DNA from: Nautilus pompilius
Taxonomy: Eukaryota > Mollusca > Cephalopoda > Nautilida > Nautilidae
DNA length: 64,000 nt
NCBI GenBank assembly: GCA_018389105.1
Contig: JACATO010000330.1
Span: forward strand, 310,001-374,000
Reading direction: 5' to 3'
The notes beneath the pieces are model-generated. The model searched no databases. It had not been told where the DNA came from and saw only the letters and a list, made by a program, of their open reading frames with translations. Below are positions 12,301-24,600 of the stretch, in pieces; position 1 is the stretch's first letter; the number at the start of each line of letters is the position of its first letter. The position numbers and the translations under genes are program-made.

Positions 12301-15300
12301 AATAAGAAAAATATTAAAATTTAGAGTCAAGGAATACAATCAAAGAACTGTCGGGGTAGCTGGTCAATTTTGGCATTCAGTTCCTCAGATTAAAATTAAA
12401 GTACACTGTTACATTTCCATAAGTCTCTCTCTGTACCTGTAGATAGATCCCTGGGTTACTTGTGAAAATCTCTGCATTACTTAGTGCTTCGTTTGTAGAT
12501 TAAACTTTTCATAGCTCCTTAATTTTCCAAATGAAATAATTGCCAACTAAATTTACTAAGATGATAATTTTTAAATAATCCCTCAACATTCTGTTAACTT
12601 GTGTTCTTTGCAATTGTCCGACAGTAGCAGAGACTGAAATATTAAAGCTGTAAAGGTTGACAAAAACTGCTTTCCAGTTCAATTGTAATATATGATGATG
12701 TTACTACGAGTGAAGCAAATCTGGGGTCTGGGGATACATTATTCAAATCACTAGCATTATCATTAATAGTGCCAATAAGAATGACCTTACAATTTTGTTT
12801 CCTGATGACTAAAGTAATCCACTAGCAGATTTGAAATAATCAAATTACACACTTTATCAAGTTTTCCTACGATAGCAGTCATTTTATTTGTATACATTTG
12901 AAGTTAAAACACATCCTCAGAAGATTGTTGGAAGGCATTTTGAAGACACATGCAATCTTTGTTAATGCTAAAAAGGAAATGTTACAGAAAGCATTTAAAA
13001 TTTTAATAAAATGAGGGGATGCCTACCTTATTTTCTTCCTGTGTGGGGTTCATTTTATCTTTGTGCGCTATGAGGTTACACTTACCACGATACAATGCAC
13101 AAAATATTCCAAATAGCCAGCCATTATATGCATTGCATAATAACACAGCACACAGATAGCTTTCTCGAGCTGGAGAATATAGCACTGCATCCAAATGTGT
13201 TTTTGAATTGCCCTATACTAATGCATAAAACCAATTTGAAACTCACAGGAGTCTTTCTTTTTGTTCACTTTTACAGCTATGAATATCGTAACTGTTCCTC
13301 CTTTCAAACTTTTGAAATCAAATCTAATAAGTAAATTAAAATGCTTACAATAAAGCAGCTACAATAAATTTTTAAAAAATGCATTTCCTACTTACCTATT
13401 CTGGAAGCTATAATACACAGCATCTCTTGGGATTGTACACAACTGTTTTCCATAGCAACAAAGGACCTGTGGGCTGAACACATACTTTCTACCACAACAG
13501 TAGCCCAGACTCTGCATAACTCCATCTATTTCTCCTTCAAACACCTCAGCTAGCTAAAAGTTTATATCAAAAAAAAAAAAAAAAATCAAAAAAATCAGAA
13601 TATTCATTTTTATCATTAAAAAAAAAAAAACTAAAATATTCAGTCCCCTTGGGGCTGGTCAGATTTAATTTTCTGTCAAATGACAGGCTCATTTTCCAAA
13701 TCATGTCTGTTTTTTTTTTCCAGTCCCCATCAGCTTACCTCTTATCATAAACCATTTAACTACTCTCAAGGATAGTCACATCCCAGCTGCCATTCCCCAA
13801 ACACATTATTAGCTCCTAATAGCTACTCACTATCCTTTCTCTCCAACACAAACTAGAATCAAATTCATTAGCAGACTTTGTCTTCTCTTTGCTTGATTTC
13901 TAGAACATAAACTCAGATATGCTGCAGATGTCATTATCTACACAAGACTCAGCAAACAAAAGCCATGGTTTTAGCAGAAGGTTCTGAGAGAATTTATGTG
14001 CACTTCCTTTTAAATTGTATCTTACATATACACGAGACACCTGCAGTATTGTCATTCGCCATTCTTTTTCAATCAATTAAAGGGTTTCACTATGAAAAAT
14101 ACCCATAAAAGGGTAAGAACCCGCTGTACCACACTCACCTTTGTGCAGTATTTATAGACTCTTGAGGTTTTCCTGTTGTACAGCCAGGCGTTTTCCAGCA
14201 TGAGCCACACATCATCTACATACTCCCATGGGTCCTGATACTGGCCAGTGTCAAGCTTCCGCTTTATTGTCGACAGATCCATAGGTTTCTTTATGATTAC
14301 AAAATAGTCCTGAAATAAAAAGAAATGTTCATTTTCTAAAGCCAAAAGTCCAAGAACTGCATATCTTGGCTTAACTGGTTCTCTCTCTCACTCACTCTCT
14401 TTCTCTTACACACGAGATAGAAAACAACACAAATATCACTTTCCTTGGAATACATTAAAAAAAAAAACAACTATAAAGATGTACTCTGTAACTGTTATTC
14501 ACTAAAACCAAGTTAGGCAACAAAAAAAAACAACATCCAAAATCAGCAAACATTGCACCTTCAAGACATTATCCATATTTTCAATGGGAGAGTACAAACC
14601 GGACCTTTCAGACACCAAACAGCAGACTACATTAACTCAATGAACATCTATTAGTAAAGAGTGCTCTGAATATTTCATCTGTGTGTGTACTTGGCATTAA
14701 TTAGGCATTCACATGTTTCTAAATGGACTTAGTTTTTAAACTTTATTTGGCCCTGTTATTATATTTTATGTCTATTTGATCTGGCACTGAAATATCAAGT
14801 TACTTGTTTAGAAAATTCTCTCTCTTGTAACAACTATGACAACACCGTTTGTTTTTTCTAGTACCGATCCTATATACAAACATTATGATCCAAAACATAA
14901 CAAAGCTCAACATAATAGGTAATGCTTCCTCAATCTGGAAAAAAATCATATTAGTCAGCATCTACATGTGATTAATTAAAGTGGGATCTCCAAATCTAGA
15001 AAGTCATGTTTAAAAACTAGAGAAATTTAATAGGAGGGGCAACAGACAGACTTGGAGCATTTGAAGAAAAAAAAAAAAAAACTAGCAGAGAGGAAGGAAG
15101 CTTCCTTCATCCAAGTTTACCAGAAGAAGTGGACCTATAGAAAGCTTTTTCTTAATTAAATAATTTAAATGACACCCCCCCCCACTTTCTTCTCAAAGCA
15201 AAACAGAAGTTTCAGCCACCAAGACTTCCCTTATCACAAGTCCACAAAATCGACAACAACATGCATTTTTCTGAGATGATGATTTTGACATCTTTCCAAA

Positions 15301-18300
15301 ATTTCAGCCAGTAGCATCAAAGCCTGTAAACAACGACACAACCTGGCTTAACATACACAACAATGCAAAGACTTCACTTACTGGGATTTGCAAAAGATTC
15401 GGGTCAACAGGCTGTCTGAAAGGTAAGGATTCTGGATCCTGTCTATACAGTTTTTCTAATGTTGGCATCAATGCTTGCCTCAGCTCATCAGGCTTGAAAA
15501 CTGAAACATAAGAATTGTACAGCTGAGAATACAATCCAGAGAGCCAACCAAATAATACCCCACAAAAGTAGAAAGAGTTTGTCTATCCTATTTCCCTTTT
15601 TAACTTCCAATTTAAAAAAATGTGTAAAAATATATAGAATTTCTCATGATTTTACATAATGCTTAACACCAAATCAATACAAGCAAGGTAAGTAGAGATT
15701 GCAGCAGCAATTTGAAAAGTAGGACAAACCTGCTATAAGGCTCTGTTCACATTTGACATCACAATCTGTCACGTGCAACCACAATAGCAAAAATTTTAAT
15801 GAACAAAAATATGTTAAGAATGAGAACAAAACAAGGATTAGACCACGTTTATCTGGTTAGCTGATTTAAAATTATCGGTCTAAAACTAGCAGTGTAACAG
15901 TACATGGTTCCATGATCAAAAGTTGCTTACCTTTCTTTGCTCGAGGTTGTTTGGGAGGGGTAGCAGCTGATGAAGTTGATGGGGTTGGTGTTAAAGCTGT
16001 TTCATCGAGTGGACTAGGTTTAGAGTCTGCAGCATTGGAACCCTCTGCACTGTTGATACTAGCTGCTGATGATGGACTAGTAGGTTCAGGTACTGTAACT
16101 GAGGCAGGCTCTTCTTTTACTTGCACCTGTGACACTGACGATGATGGCAAACTGAACACCTCTTGTTTGATCTCTGTCTTTATCTCTTGTTTTATTTCAG
16201 TTTTTATTTCGCTAGATGCCACAGTGGTTGCAGTGGCACTGGTGGTGGTGGTTACAGCCGAAGTGACGCTTGTCGTGACTGTTGTAGTTGTCACTGTGGA
16301 CGAAGCCTGAGATAAACATTGTGACTGCTGAGTATTCTGCCCTGGTTCTTCTTTTATCTTCATATCTGGCAAAGACTCGTGGGTCTGAAATGTAAGTCAA
16401 CGAATAAAAAAACAAGATTCTATGGTGTCATTATCACAGAAATAATTACAGAAACTGTAATTTGCAGAGTTGGAGGGGGGATGCAGATTTTCTTTAAAGA
16501 ATTTTTTTTTTTTAAACTGACAGACAAAACTTAAAGGCTAACTACTATAATAAGAAAACTCCCAACTACTTAATTCTAAGGAAAAAGAAACCAAGCTTCT
16601 CACCAGAGTGACCATGTTTAATGTATACTCTAAAAATGGCTCACAAGAATACCTTGGCTTGTCTCTACTCTATACATTTCTGTGAGAAAACTCAACAGCG
16701 ATAGAATGTTTTTTAAATCCCCAGGATTACTTTCAAACAAAGATATGTAGAATATCGCTACCTACCTGCTTGGGTAACTGCCTAAGTAAAGAGTTTGGTA
16801 TTCCTTGCATCTGTTGTTGCTGTTGTTGTGGTGACTGAGGATGCTGTGGTGGTGGCAGTGGCTGCTGCTGTGGCAATGGTGGAAGCTGTTGTGGTTGTTG
16901 TTGAGGGGGTGGCTGAGGAGGAAGCTGCTGGGACTGCTGTGGTGTAAGTGGCTGCTGTGTTGGAGGAAGAACCTGTGGCAAGGTCAGTGATGGCTGCTGG
17001 TTCTGGGCTGATTGCTCAGCTTGTAGGGGCTGCTGCTGCTGCTGTAGGGTTTGAGATTCACTAAGGATACTTAAGTGGGAGTTGAGAGATATCTATAAAA
17101 AAAACATAATATTTACTCCATCAATAATGTTGACTATTGTTAATGATAATGACAAAATAAAAATAAAAAATTATCTGAAAACCCTGCATGATTAGCCATC
17201 CATTGAGGCTTTGCAAGCATGTGACTTTCTCGTGATACCTTGTTATGCTACCATTTTAAATGTCAAGTGGTAACAAAGCATCTAGCGGCTTCAAGATCAA
17301 GTTCTTTCAAGTCTTTTCACATGTTCACAACAGAAGTTATGAAATGTGATGCAGACTGTGCCAAATATTTCCTACCCTGACATACAACTGTTGTTTAACC
17401 CTTTGCCATACACGTCAGGACATAAAAGCTGGCAAGAACATTGTGGTAGGCTGAGTGACTAATCTTTAACAATTTGCTGTACAAGATAAAGGCTTAACAT
17501 CTAGATCTTTAGAGAGGTGCACTTGCTTTAACATGTTTAACAGATAAACAATATAAATGCTATGTTATTCATTAAAAGAAAGACAAATTAACTTTAAGAA
17601 TTTTAAGCAATAATTTTGTGCATATGGCATGTTTATTTTTTCCTCTATGATACATTTGTTTAAAATGAATACAAGTACAATTATAATTATTATTGAAAGG
17701 TAAAGGACAAAACAGTGACATATTTTAAATACTTTATTAATTCTGACAGTACTGATGATGTTCAACTGAAACTCAGCCACACACCATTACAACAATGCTA
17801 TTCCAGCTGAATAACTGCGGGCATCATTTATCTTTAAATATAAAAAAACTCAAGACAAATGAAGCTAAATTTCTTTCCTCTATAAAAATGTCTGAAGGAA
17901 TAGCCAAGTAGGATATAGTGATAAACAATATACTGTAATAAATATCCCTAGTACTGAATTCAGCAACTGGACATTAGTCTCTGGATGGGAAATTCGTTCA
18001 GCAATAGGTCCATGTGTATCACCTAAATTGTCCTGTTATACTTGCAGATAATAAAAGTGAAGTAACCCAATCTGAAATAAAATCCAACTGGGCATCTGTT
18101 CACCCTATCATGTGCTAAGGCCGTGTTTATTATTTCTTTTCTCTGATGAACTATGCAATAGACTGCTGCAGGAGTTACAAAGACTGTTTAGGCAGCAACA
18201 ACAAACGTGAACTGTGAGCGTAATTAATGACACAAAACAGGTGAGTTTGAGTGACAGACTTATCCAATTTGAAGTGATCACAGCAAAGCCAAGTGAATGG

Positions 18301-18570
18301 GGTTGGCTGCCAATCTTGCTTCATAGTCCTTATCCATCTCTGTTGTTTTCTGAGTCTGTTAGAAAACAATACAACAATAGCCTTGGCAGTTGCCCTTACC
18401 TGTTGTGGCATTCAACAGCATAACAAGCAAATCCTATGGTCACAAGATGACTAAATATATCTGATTACATGTAGACTGCCAGTGAGTATTGCTTTATCTC
18501 CGACATGACAAACATTGGTAAATCATGTGAACCAACTACATCACTTCCAAAGCCTCAGTACAACAAATAC

Positions 18571-18603
<33 letters not shown>

Positions 18604-21600
18604 CCTGTTGGTGAATTTTCAGTAAAATGACACCTTTTCTCAACACAAGTTTGCTTTAAGTTAATTTTAAGAGATAACCAAAGCCAGAGCTTCAATTATT
18701 TTAACTAAGTGAAGAGCCTTTTCTATATTCTATATCCCTACTGTTTTTTTTTTATAAGTTACAAACTCCAAAAAGGTAAACATCATGCTGCACTTCATCC
18801 CTTACACAAGTAGAAGCAAATGAAAGTAGTATTAATATACCCTTTAGCTGGTGTTCAGTCCTTTAGAAATGTGCCTGCCATTTAGTAGTTACATAGCACT
18901 AAATGTAGTATAGAACAAAAACAAAATTATCAGAGTATTAATAAACATTTTCTCCTTCCTTTTTAACACTTTCCTAAAATAACACACTTAACTTTTTCAA
19001 ACTTTGGAAACCACATAAGTTTCATGTGATTTCATGATTATCCATTTCTTTCAGAATGAAGTTCATTTAATTCCTGTGTACCTACTGAAGAACACTGAAG
19101 TGCCTCAAATGCTACCAAAAAGTGTCCAAAAAACTCTTGAGACTTAACGCTAATGTCACTGACTGAGATGCTTGCTGTGGTCCCCTTTGTTTAGCATTCT
19201 TTTTGTTTGTGGAAAAAAAAAAGTGACATACAGGCATTACCATAGTAACTGACTTAATTTCCTTGAGCCAAATGTGTTCATATAAAAGGTGTTTTCAACA
19301 TCCAGTTATGTGCTGTAAGTAATAAATAGGCTCTACATACATACCAACAAGAATCTAACCATTATCTACATTTTAGAAATAAATCTTAAGAAATGCTTTA
19401 GAACTACATCCTTAATCAAATATCTCTCCTTTCCAAAGTTAACAAAAAAATTAATTTCTTCCCAATTAGGTATTAGAAAAAAAAAAAAAAAATTTCCTAC
19501 TGTACTTCTGGAAAATTTAATAATTCAGTCAGAAACAGAGCTGGTAAATAATTAAAAAATCATGGCGGATTGTTGTTTAGAACTCATGCTAGCAAAGAGT
19601 TGTACAGTATCCACATTTAAAACCAGTGCCAATTCTACTTCCTTCCATAAATTATCTCATCAACATGAAGACTTTTCTCAGATATGAATAATAAACACAT
19701 GAAATTGCTGCAGTGGAGTTCTCAGAAAGAAGTTAATTTAATAAATTATGCATGGTCCAAAATCAGACTAGGCCCTTTCAGCTAAAACAAAAATTTGAAA
19801 ATCAAACAAAGTAAAAAGAACTTGAAGGACAAATTTATCTATATCTGTCAATATGTGATCTTGTGTTTTCATAAAAACCAAACTAAATAATCTGGTGTAC
19901 ACTGCTGTAAAAGTAAAAGATGTCAGTCAAAACCATTTTATCCTCAATGTTTTTTGCATGATTAGAAAATGTCTGACATTGCTGCAGGGACAGATTCCAT
20001 AGAAACACCACAAATGATGTATGCAGACCAACAAAATAGCATGCTGACAGTAGTAAAGAGGGCAAATTCTCATTGAATCTATCTAAAATGAAATTAAATA
20101 AATGTAATTACCTGGTATGAAGGACTTGAAGCTATTATTGAAGAAGGAGATACTGATGACACGAGCGGAGATGATAGTGGAGGAGATGGAGTTGGATTGC
20201 TGTTTGATGCAACAGACTGCCTTGTCACTGCTGTCTGGAACGGTGACTGAACCACTTCACTCACTCTGTTCGGTCGAATGTTCACCTGGGGTGGTGGAGG
20301 GGTGGTGTGAGGGGGTAGCAAAGGTAATCTCTGTATGTTGGGTATAGAGGGCGTTGGAGTAGGTGGTGGCAAGCTATATGGATCATTGGCTGTGTGCTGG
20401 GCTGGCATTCGCTGGCCTGGTGTATTGAGAAGAGGCCCATCTGAAAACAAAAATTTATGAAATTCTCAAAATTTGAATCAGGCTTGATAACAGAACACAG
20501 CAAGCTGTGAAACAAGCCATCATTTACACAAAGAATTTTCATTTGTAATAATTACAATCCACAGAAACCTATTTTATTAAAGTTGAATTAAATTTGAAAA
20601 TTACTCAAGTGAAAAGAAATACATCTTTATACACATCATTTCTCATTTATTCACACATTTAAAAAATAAAAATTTCATGACTTGTGTGAAAAAAAACTGA
20701 AAATAATGAGTGCTACAATCTCATTAGACACTATTAGCAATAATAAAATTTAATAGGTTAGCTGATTCTGCCTAACAAAGAGAAATAGAATTGCATCCCT
20801 TCTCTCAAAGTTAGAATCTAAATAAACTATTCAAAATGCAGCAGTTTCAGAAATATTTTCTTGCCCAGTAAAAGGACTTTCAGCATTAAATACAGTAAAA
20901 GCTCTTTTAACTGGCATTGAATTATTTGGAGTGTTCAAGTAGCCGGCATCTGATATCACTCATCATTTTCCCATTGTTTTCGGTAACTGTTGGTAGGTGG
21001 CGCCAGAATGTCATATTGATTGCAAACAAAATGTGCGCGGTCTCAAATCTGAACCTTCTCCAGTTTTTAGCAGTGATTATCAGCCTTATCTAAGACAACC
21101 TGAAATTATGAATGGCAATATGTTACAAACAAGAAGTGGGCAGAAGAGGAAGCACGTTGTGTTGACAATAACTCAGAAATTAGACAATTCGGCAATTGGA
21201 CGAAGGTGAGAAATGTAGCCAAATAATGAAGGACTTCAACATTAGCTCACCAAAGATCTACAATATCAAGTCTCAGAAGTCAGAGATGCTGAAGTTCGTG
21301 GCCAGTTCTGAGACCAGAAAAGCTGTTGATAAACGCTGTACTTTATGTAAACCTAAGATGGAGCAGTTGGACACCATACTGTATGAGTGGTTTTCCATGA
21401 AGTGATTGGAGGGAGCTGCAATTTCTGGTCCGATGTTGATTGAAAAAGCAAGAGAGTTTCATAGGAAAATGAAATTGATTGAGAGCTGCATTTTTCCCAA
21501 TGGCTGGCTAGACATGTCGGGAGAAAAGCAATCTGCCGATCCTGAGGCTGCCAACCAATATTGTGAATTCTTCCGGAAACAGATTGAGGAACATGGCTTA

Positions 21601-24600
21601 ACCACAGTGAACATCTACAATGCAGATGAAACAGGACTCTTTTGGCACTGTTTGCCAACATCAACTCTTGCTGGTTGTGATGAAACTGTTGCTTTAGGAT
21701 TTAAGAAGAAAAAGGATCATTTAACTATGCTAATGCTGCTGCTGTTGTTGTTGTTAAGCAATGCACAACTGGTTTTTCTGTTATAGCGATAACTCTCCGG
21801 GTTGCGAACTTCTGGAAGATCATTCTTATTCTTCCATTTCTCCCATTGTTGTAGCGTTCTTAGCAGTTCTCTCGCGATTAGCTCCAGTAGGTTGTCTTCT
21901 TCTTGTGGTAGTTGGTGGGTTCTGGGGCAGTTGAGGATGGCGTGTTCAGCAGTTTCATCCCCAATACATTTCCGGCATACCGTATCTTCCGCTCGCCCAA
22001 TTTTGTTCAACCAATATTTCAGGTACGGGTGGTGGCCGCTGTGAAGTTGGCTTAGGGTAACTTGGGCTGCCCGTGCTAATGCTGCTGGGACACAGTTCAA
22101 GTGTCCAAAAGCTTTTAAAGGTGTTGTTCACCTGCCAGTTGAGTACAAGGTACAAGCTAATGCACAGATGAATAAAGAAATTTTTCTTTACTGGTTTCAC
22201 CATGTTTTTGTTCCATCTGTGAAGAACAATCTGAGGGAACGTGGACTACCTGAAGATACAGAGATTGTTTTATTGCTTGATAATTGCTGAGCTCATCCTT
22301 CAGAAGCAGAGCTTGTTTCAGGCAACATCTTTACTATCTACCTACCAGAATCATCCAGAATCTCAAGGCCATTTACAGAAGGGATTTTGTGAGGAAGCTT
22401 GTAAACTTTGAGGGCACACTACAAGAGTTTCAGTCTGCTTTCAACATCAAGGTTGAAATTTTTACGATGGCCTGGAGGAAATTGTGGGCAGAAGTGATGT
22501 TTACCAAAGGCTCTTCTGATGAAGACAACTTTCAAAGCCTTAATTTAAGGCAGAAGATAGAAGTAAAGGAAATAATGGATATCCTTTGTAATGGAAACCC
22601 CACAAACCCAATCACTCAACTTCAGGATGAGGAGGTGGAGAAATGGGTGAACATCGACCAAGAAATGTAAGTGACACGAATCATGAATGGCAACCAGATC
22701 ATTGACATGGTTGTAAAACCTGAGAGCATTCCTACCCAAGCTGACATGGATTCCAAGGAAAAGGATCATGGTCAAGAAACCAAAGTTTCTTGGGCTACTG
22801 CTGCACAATGTTTGGAAACTTTCTTAAAGTTTGCTGAGCAGCAGTCTTCTGATTCTGCTCAAGAAATTATAAAGTTGAACATTCTGCATAATAACTTCCT
22901 CAAGAAAAGGTAACTGACTTCAATCGTTGACTCACTTATGAGTAGAGTATAAACATGTTTTTGCATACAGCATTTTTATCATTAAACATTACTTATATAT
23001 GGTTGTTTTGTTTTGTTTCATAATTTACACAATTCTTTCACCTTTGGAATGATCACATAACCGGCAGATTTGATTAACCAGCAACACCAATTCCATGAGG
23101 GTGCCAGATAAAAGAGCTTTTACTGTAGTTCACTTTTCATACTCATTTGGTTAATGTCCAGCATCATTTTTAACTTTAAATCTGTTATTAAGAAATGTAG
23201 AAAATATATTAAACTATTCTGTGTAGTTGCTTTGTCCCATGTCTGCCAAACTTGTTGGATTGTCAGGAGTAGAGCTGAAGTGTCTTCAGTAGCCACTAAT
23301 TTTGTGTACATATACTGGCATGTGTGCACGCTCATGTGCAAGAGACCACAATTAAAGGTAATGTGTAAAGAAATTTGAAAAATTATTAGATAACCTATAC
23401 TTAAATTCATAAAACTGTTAAAACAATCCAATTCATTATGGGTGTTTTTTCTTCTTCTTGAGCATGTCTAGGATGTGGAGTTTGTCATCCAAATAAAAAA
23501 ATTCCCCACTTATTGGACACTGATATAACATGGTTCATTGTATGGCATTTAATTTCTAAACAGATTGGAAAAGACCAAAGATACTAGATCCAAGACATCA
23601 AAAAAATGGTTAAAGCCATAAAGCAAAAAAGACTGCACCGAGTAAATACTGCCAGAATAACCATCATTAGTAAATCTAGTTAACTGTTTTGTTGCTAAGT
23701 TTTTTTCCCCTGTGACCTTATTTTAACAGTAAGCCAATCAAAAACACACTTTTATAAACTTTTGGTACAGGTTATGTAATAAAAATTGCTATTTAACAAA
23801 CTGAAGTGGCCGTTTTACAAGTTCCACAGGCCATAATGCTGGGCTTACTGCAGTTTTCAATGATGTTATCCCAGCCACAATGCTAAGTCTGCAGCAGTGA
23901 AAGAGTTAAGTCAAATGTTACGTAAACATGAAAAATGCTGTTGATTTTTTCATAAGCAAAAGATTTTAACATTTCAGATCATTCTCAAAACTAGCTCTAA
24001 AACCTGTGATTAATCCCGAAACTGCAAGAAATTACCAGTTACAAAAACAAACAAAAATGTGGATTTTGTTTTTCTTTGTTTAATTAGATTATAAGCTTGC
24101 TCCTCTTTATGTCTGGCCAAGTTTACTGTGAATAAAGCTAAATCTCAAAAACTGGAGCTGAAATAAATGTTTCATCATAGTTAAGGCAGAACATATCAGA
24201 TGTGCACCTCCAACAGATTAACTGCACTCTTTAAACCTTTGTAAATTATATAGAACCTATTGCATCAAACCTACTAGGAATAAACATTTGAAGACAGACA
24301 ACTTCTAGTTCAGTACTTACTTTGTTGTGTAACTGATCGCATCTGGTTTGGCATACCTTGATTCGTCTGTATTCGTTTCATCCTCTTTTCCTCAAGTTCC
24401 TTTTGAATTTTGTAAATTTTTTCAGCTAATAAATGGTAATATTCTTCCTATAAACAATATAAAGATATTCAGATTTTCATCCATATTTTAAACCTCTTTA
24501 GATCCTATGAAAAGTTAGTCTTAAAAGCCTATCAATTCTGCATATAAGAGATCAAATTAGATTGAAAAGTTTACTCTTATCTTTTCCTTCCAAATATTAC

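Larger units (their letters stand above)
8710..13395 (-). other. CBP intron between exons 13 and 14
   Basis: 4686 bases. It contains the G-rich motif at 9056-9076 and the decayed piggyBac-like element at about 10430-12142. The rest is AT-rich with no recognised feature. Confidence 0.8.
17093..20111 (-). other. CBP intron between exons 8 and 9
   Basis: 3019 bases. It holds a TTAA-CCCTTTGCC end-like motif at 17395, a decayed THAP-domain fragment at about 18190-18435 and a 30-base A run at 18572-18601. The rest is AT-rich without recognised features. Confidence 0.75.
20893..23125 (+). mobile_element. Tigger/pogo-like DNA transposon with nested LINE fragment
   Basis: TA dinucleotides at 20891 and 23126 flank near-perfect inverted ends: the left end cagtaaaagctcttttaact is matched on the right by the complement with one change. 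Inside, plus-strand frames give a CENP-B/psq-type helix-turn-helix ([32 protein letters not shown]) and a DDE domain with [30 protein letters not shown] and C-terminal Tigger-like sequence to about 22912. Tigger-type elements move by cut and paste. This copy is 2233 bases including a foreign insert, with at least two frameshifts or deletions and stops. It sits in the CBP intron between exons 7 and 8. Confidence 0.9.
20441..24320 (-). other. CBP intron between exons 7 and 8
   Basis: 3880 bases, of which 2.2 kb is the Tigger-like element. A fragment near 23800-23910 ends gtgaaagagttaa and could be another old TTAA-type repeat. Nothing else is recognised. Confidence 0.75.

Noticed and set aside
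15912-16310. 132-codon plus-strand open frame
   Set aside because: It is the antisense shadow of CBP exon 10, whose minus-strand reading is in phase with its neighbours.
18572-18601. Poly-A run as the tail of a processed retrocopy
   Set aside because: No retrocopy body or target duplication is visible on its left; it is more likely a simple repeat.
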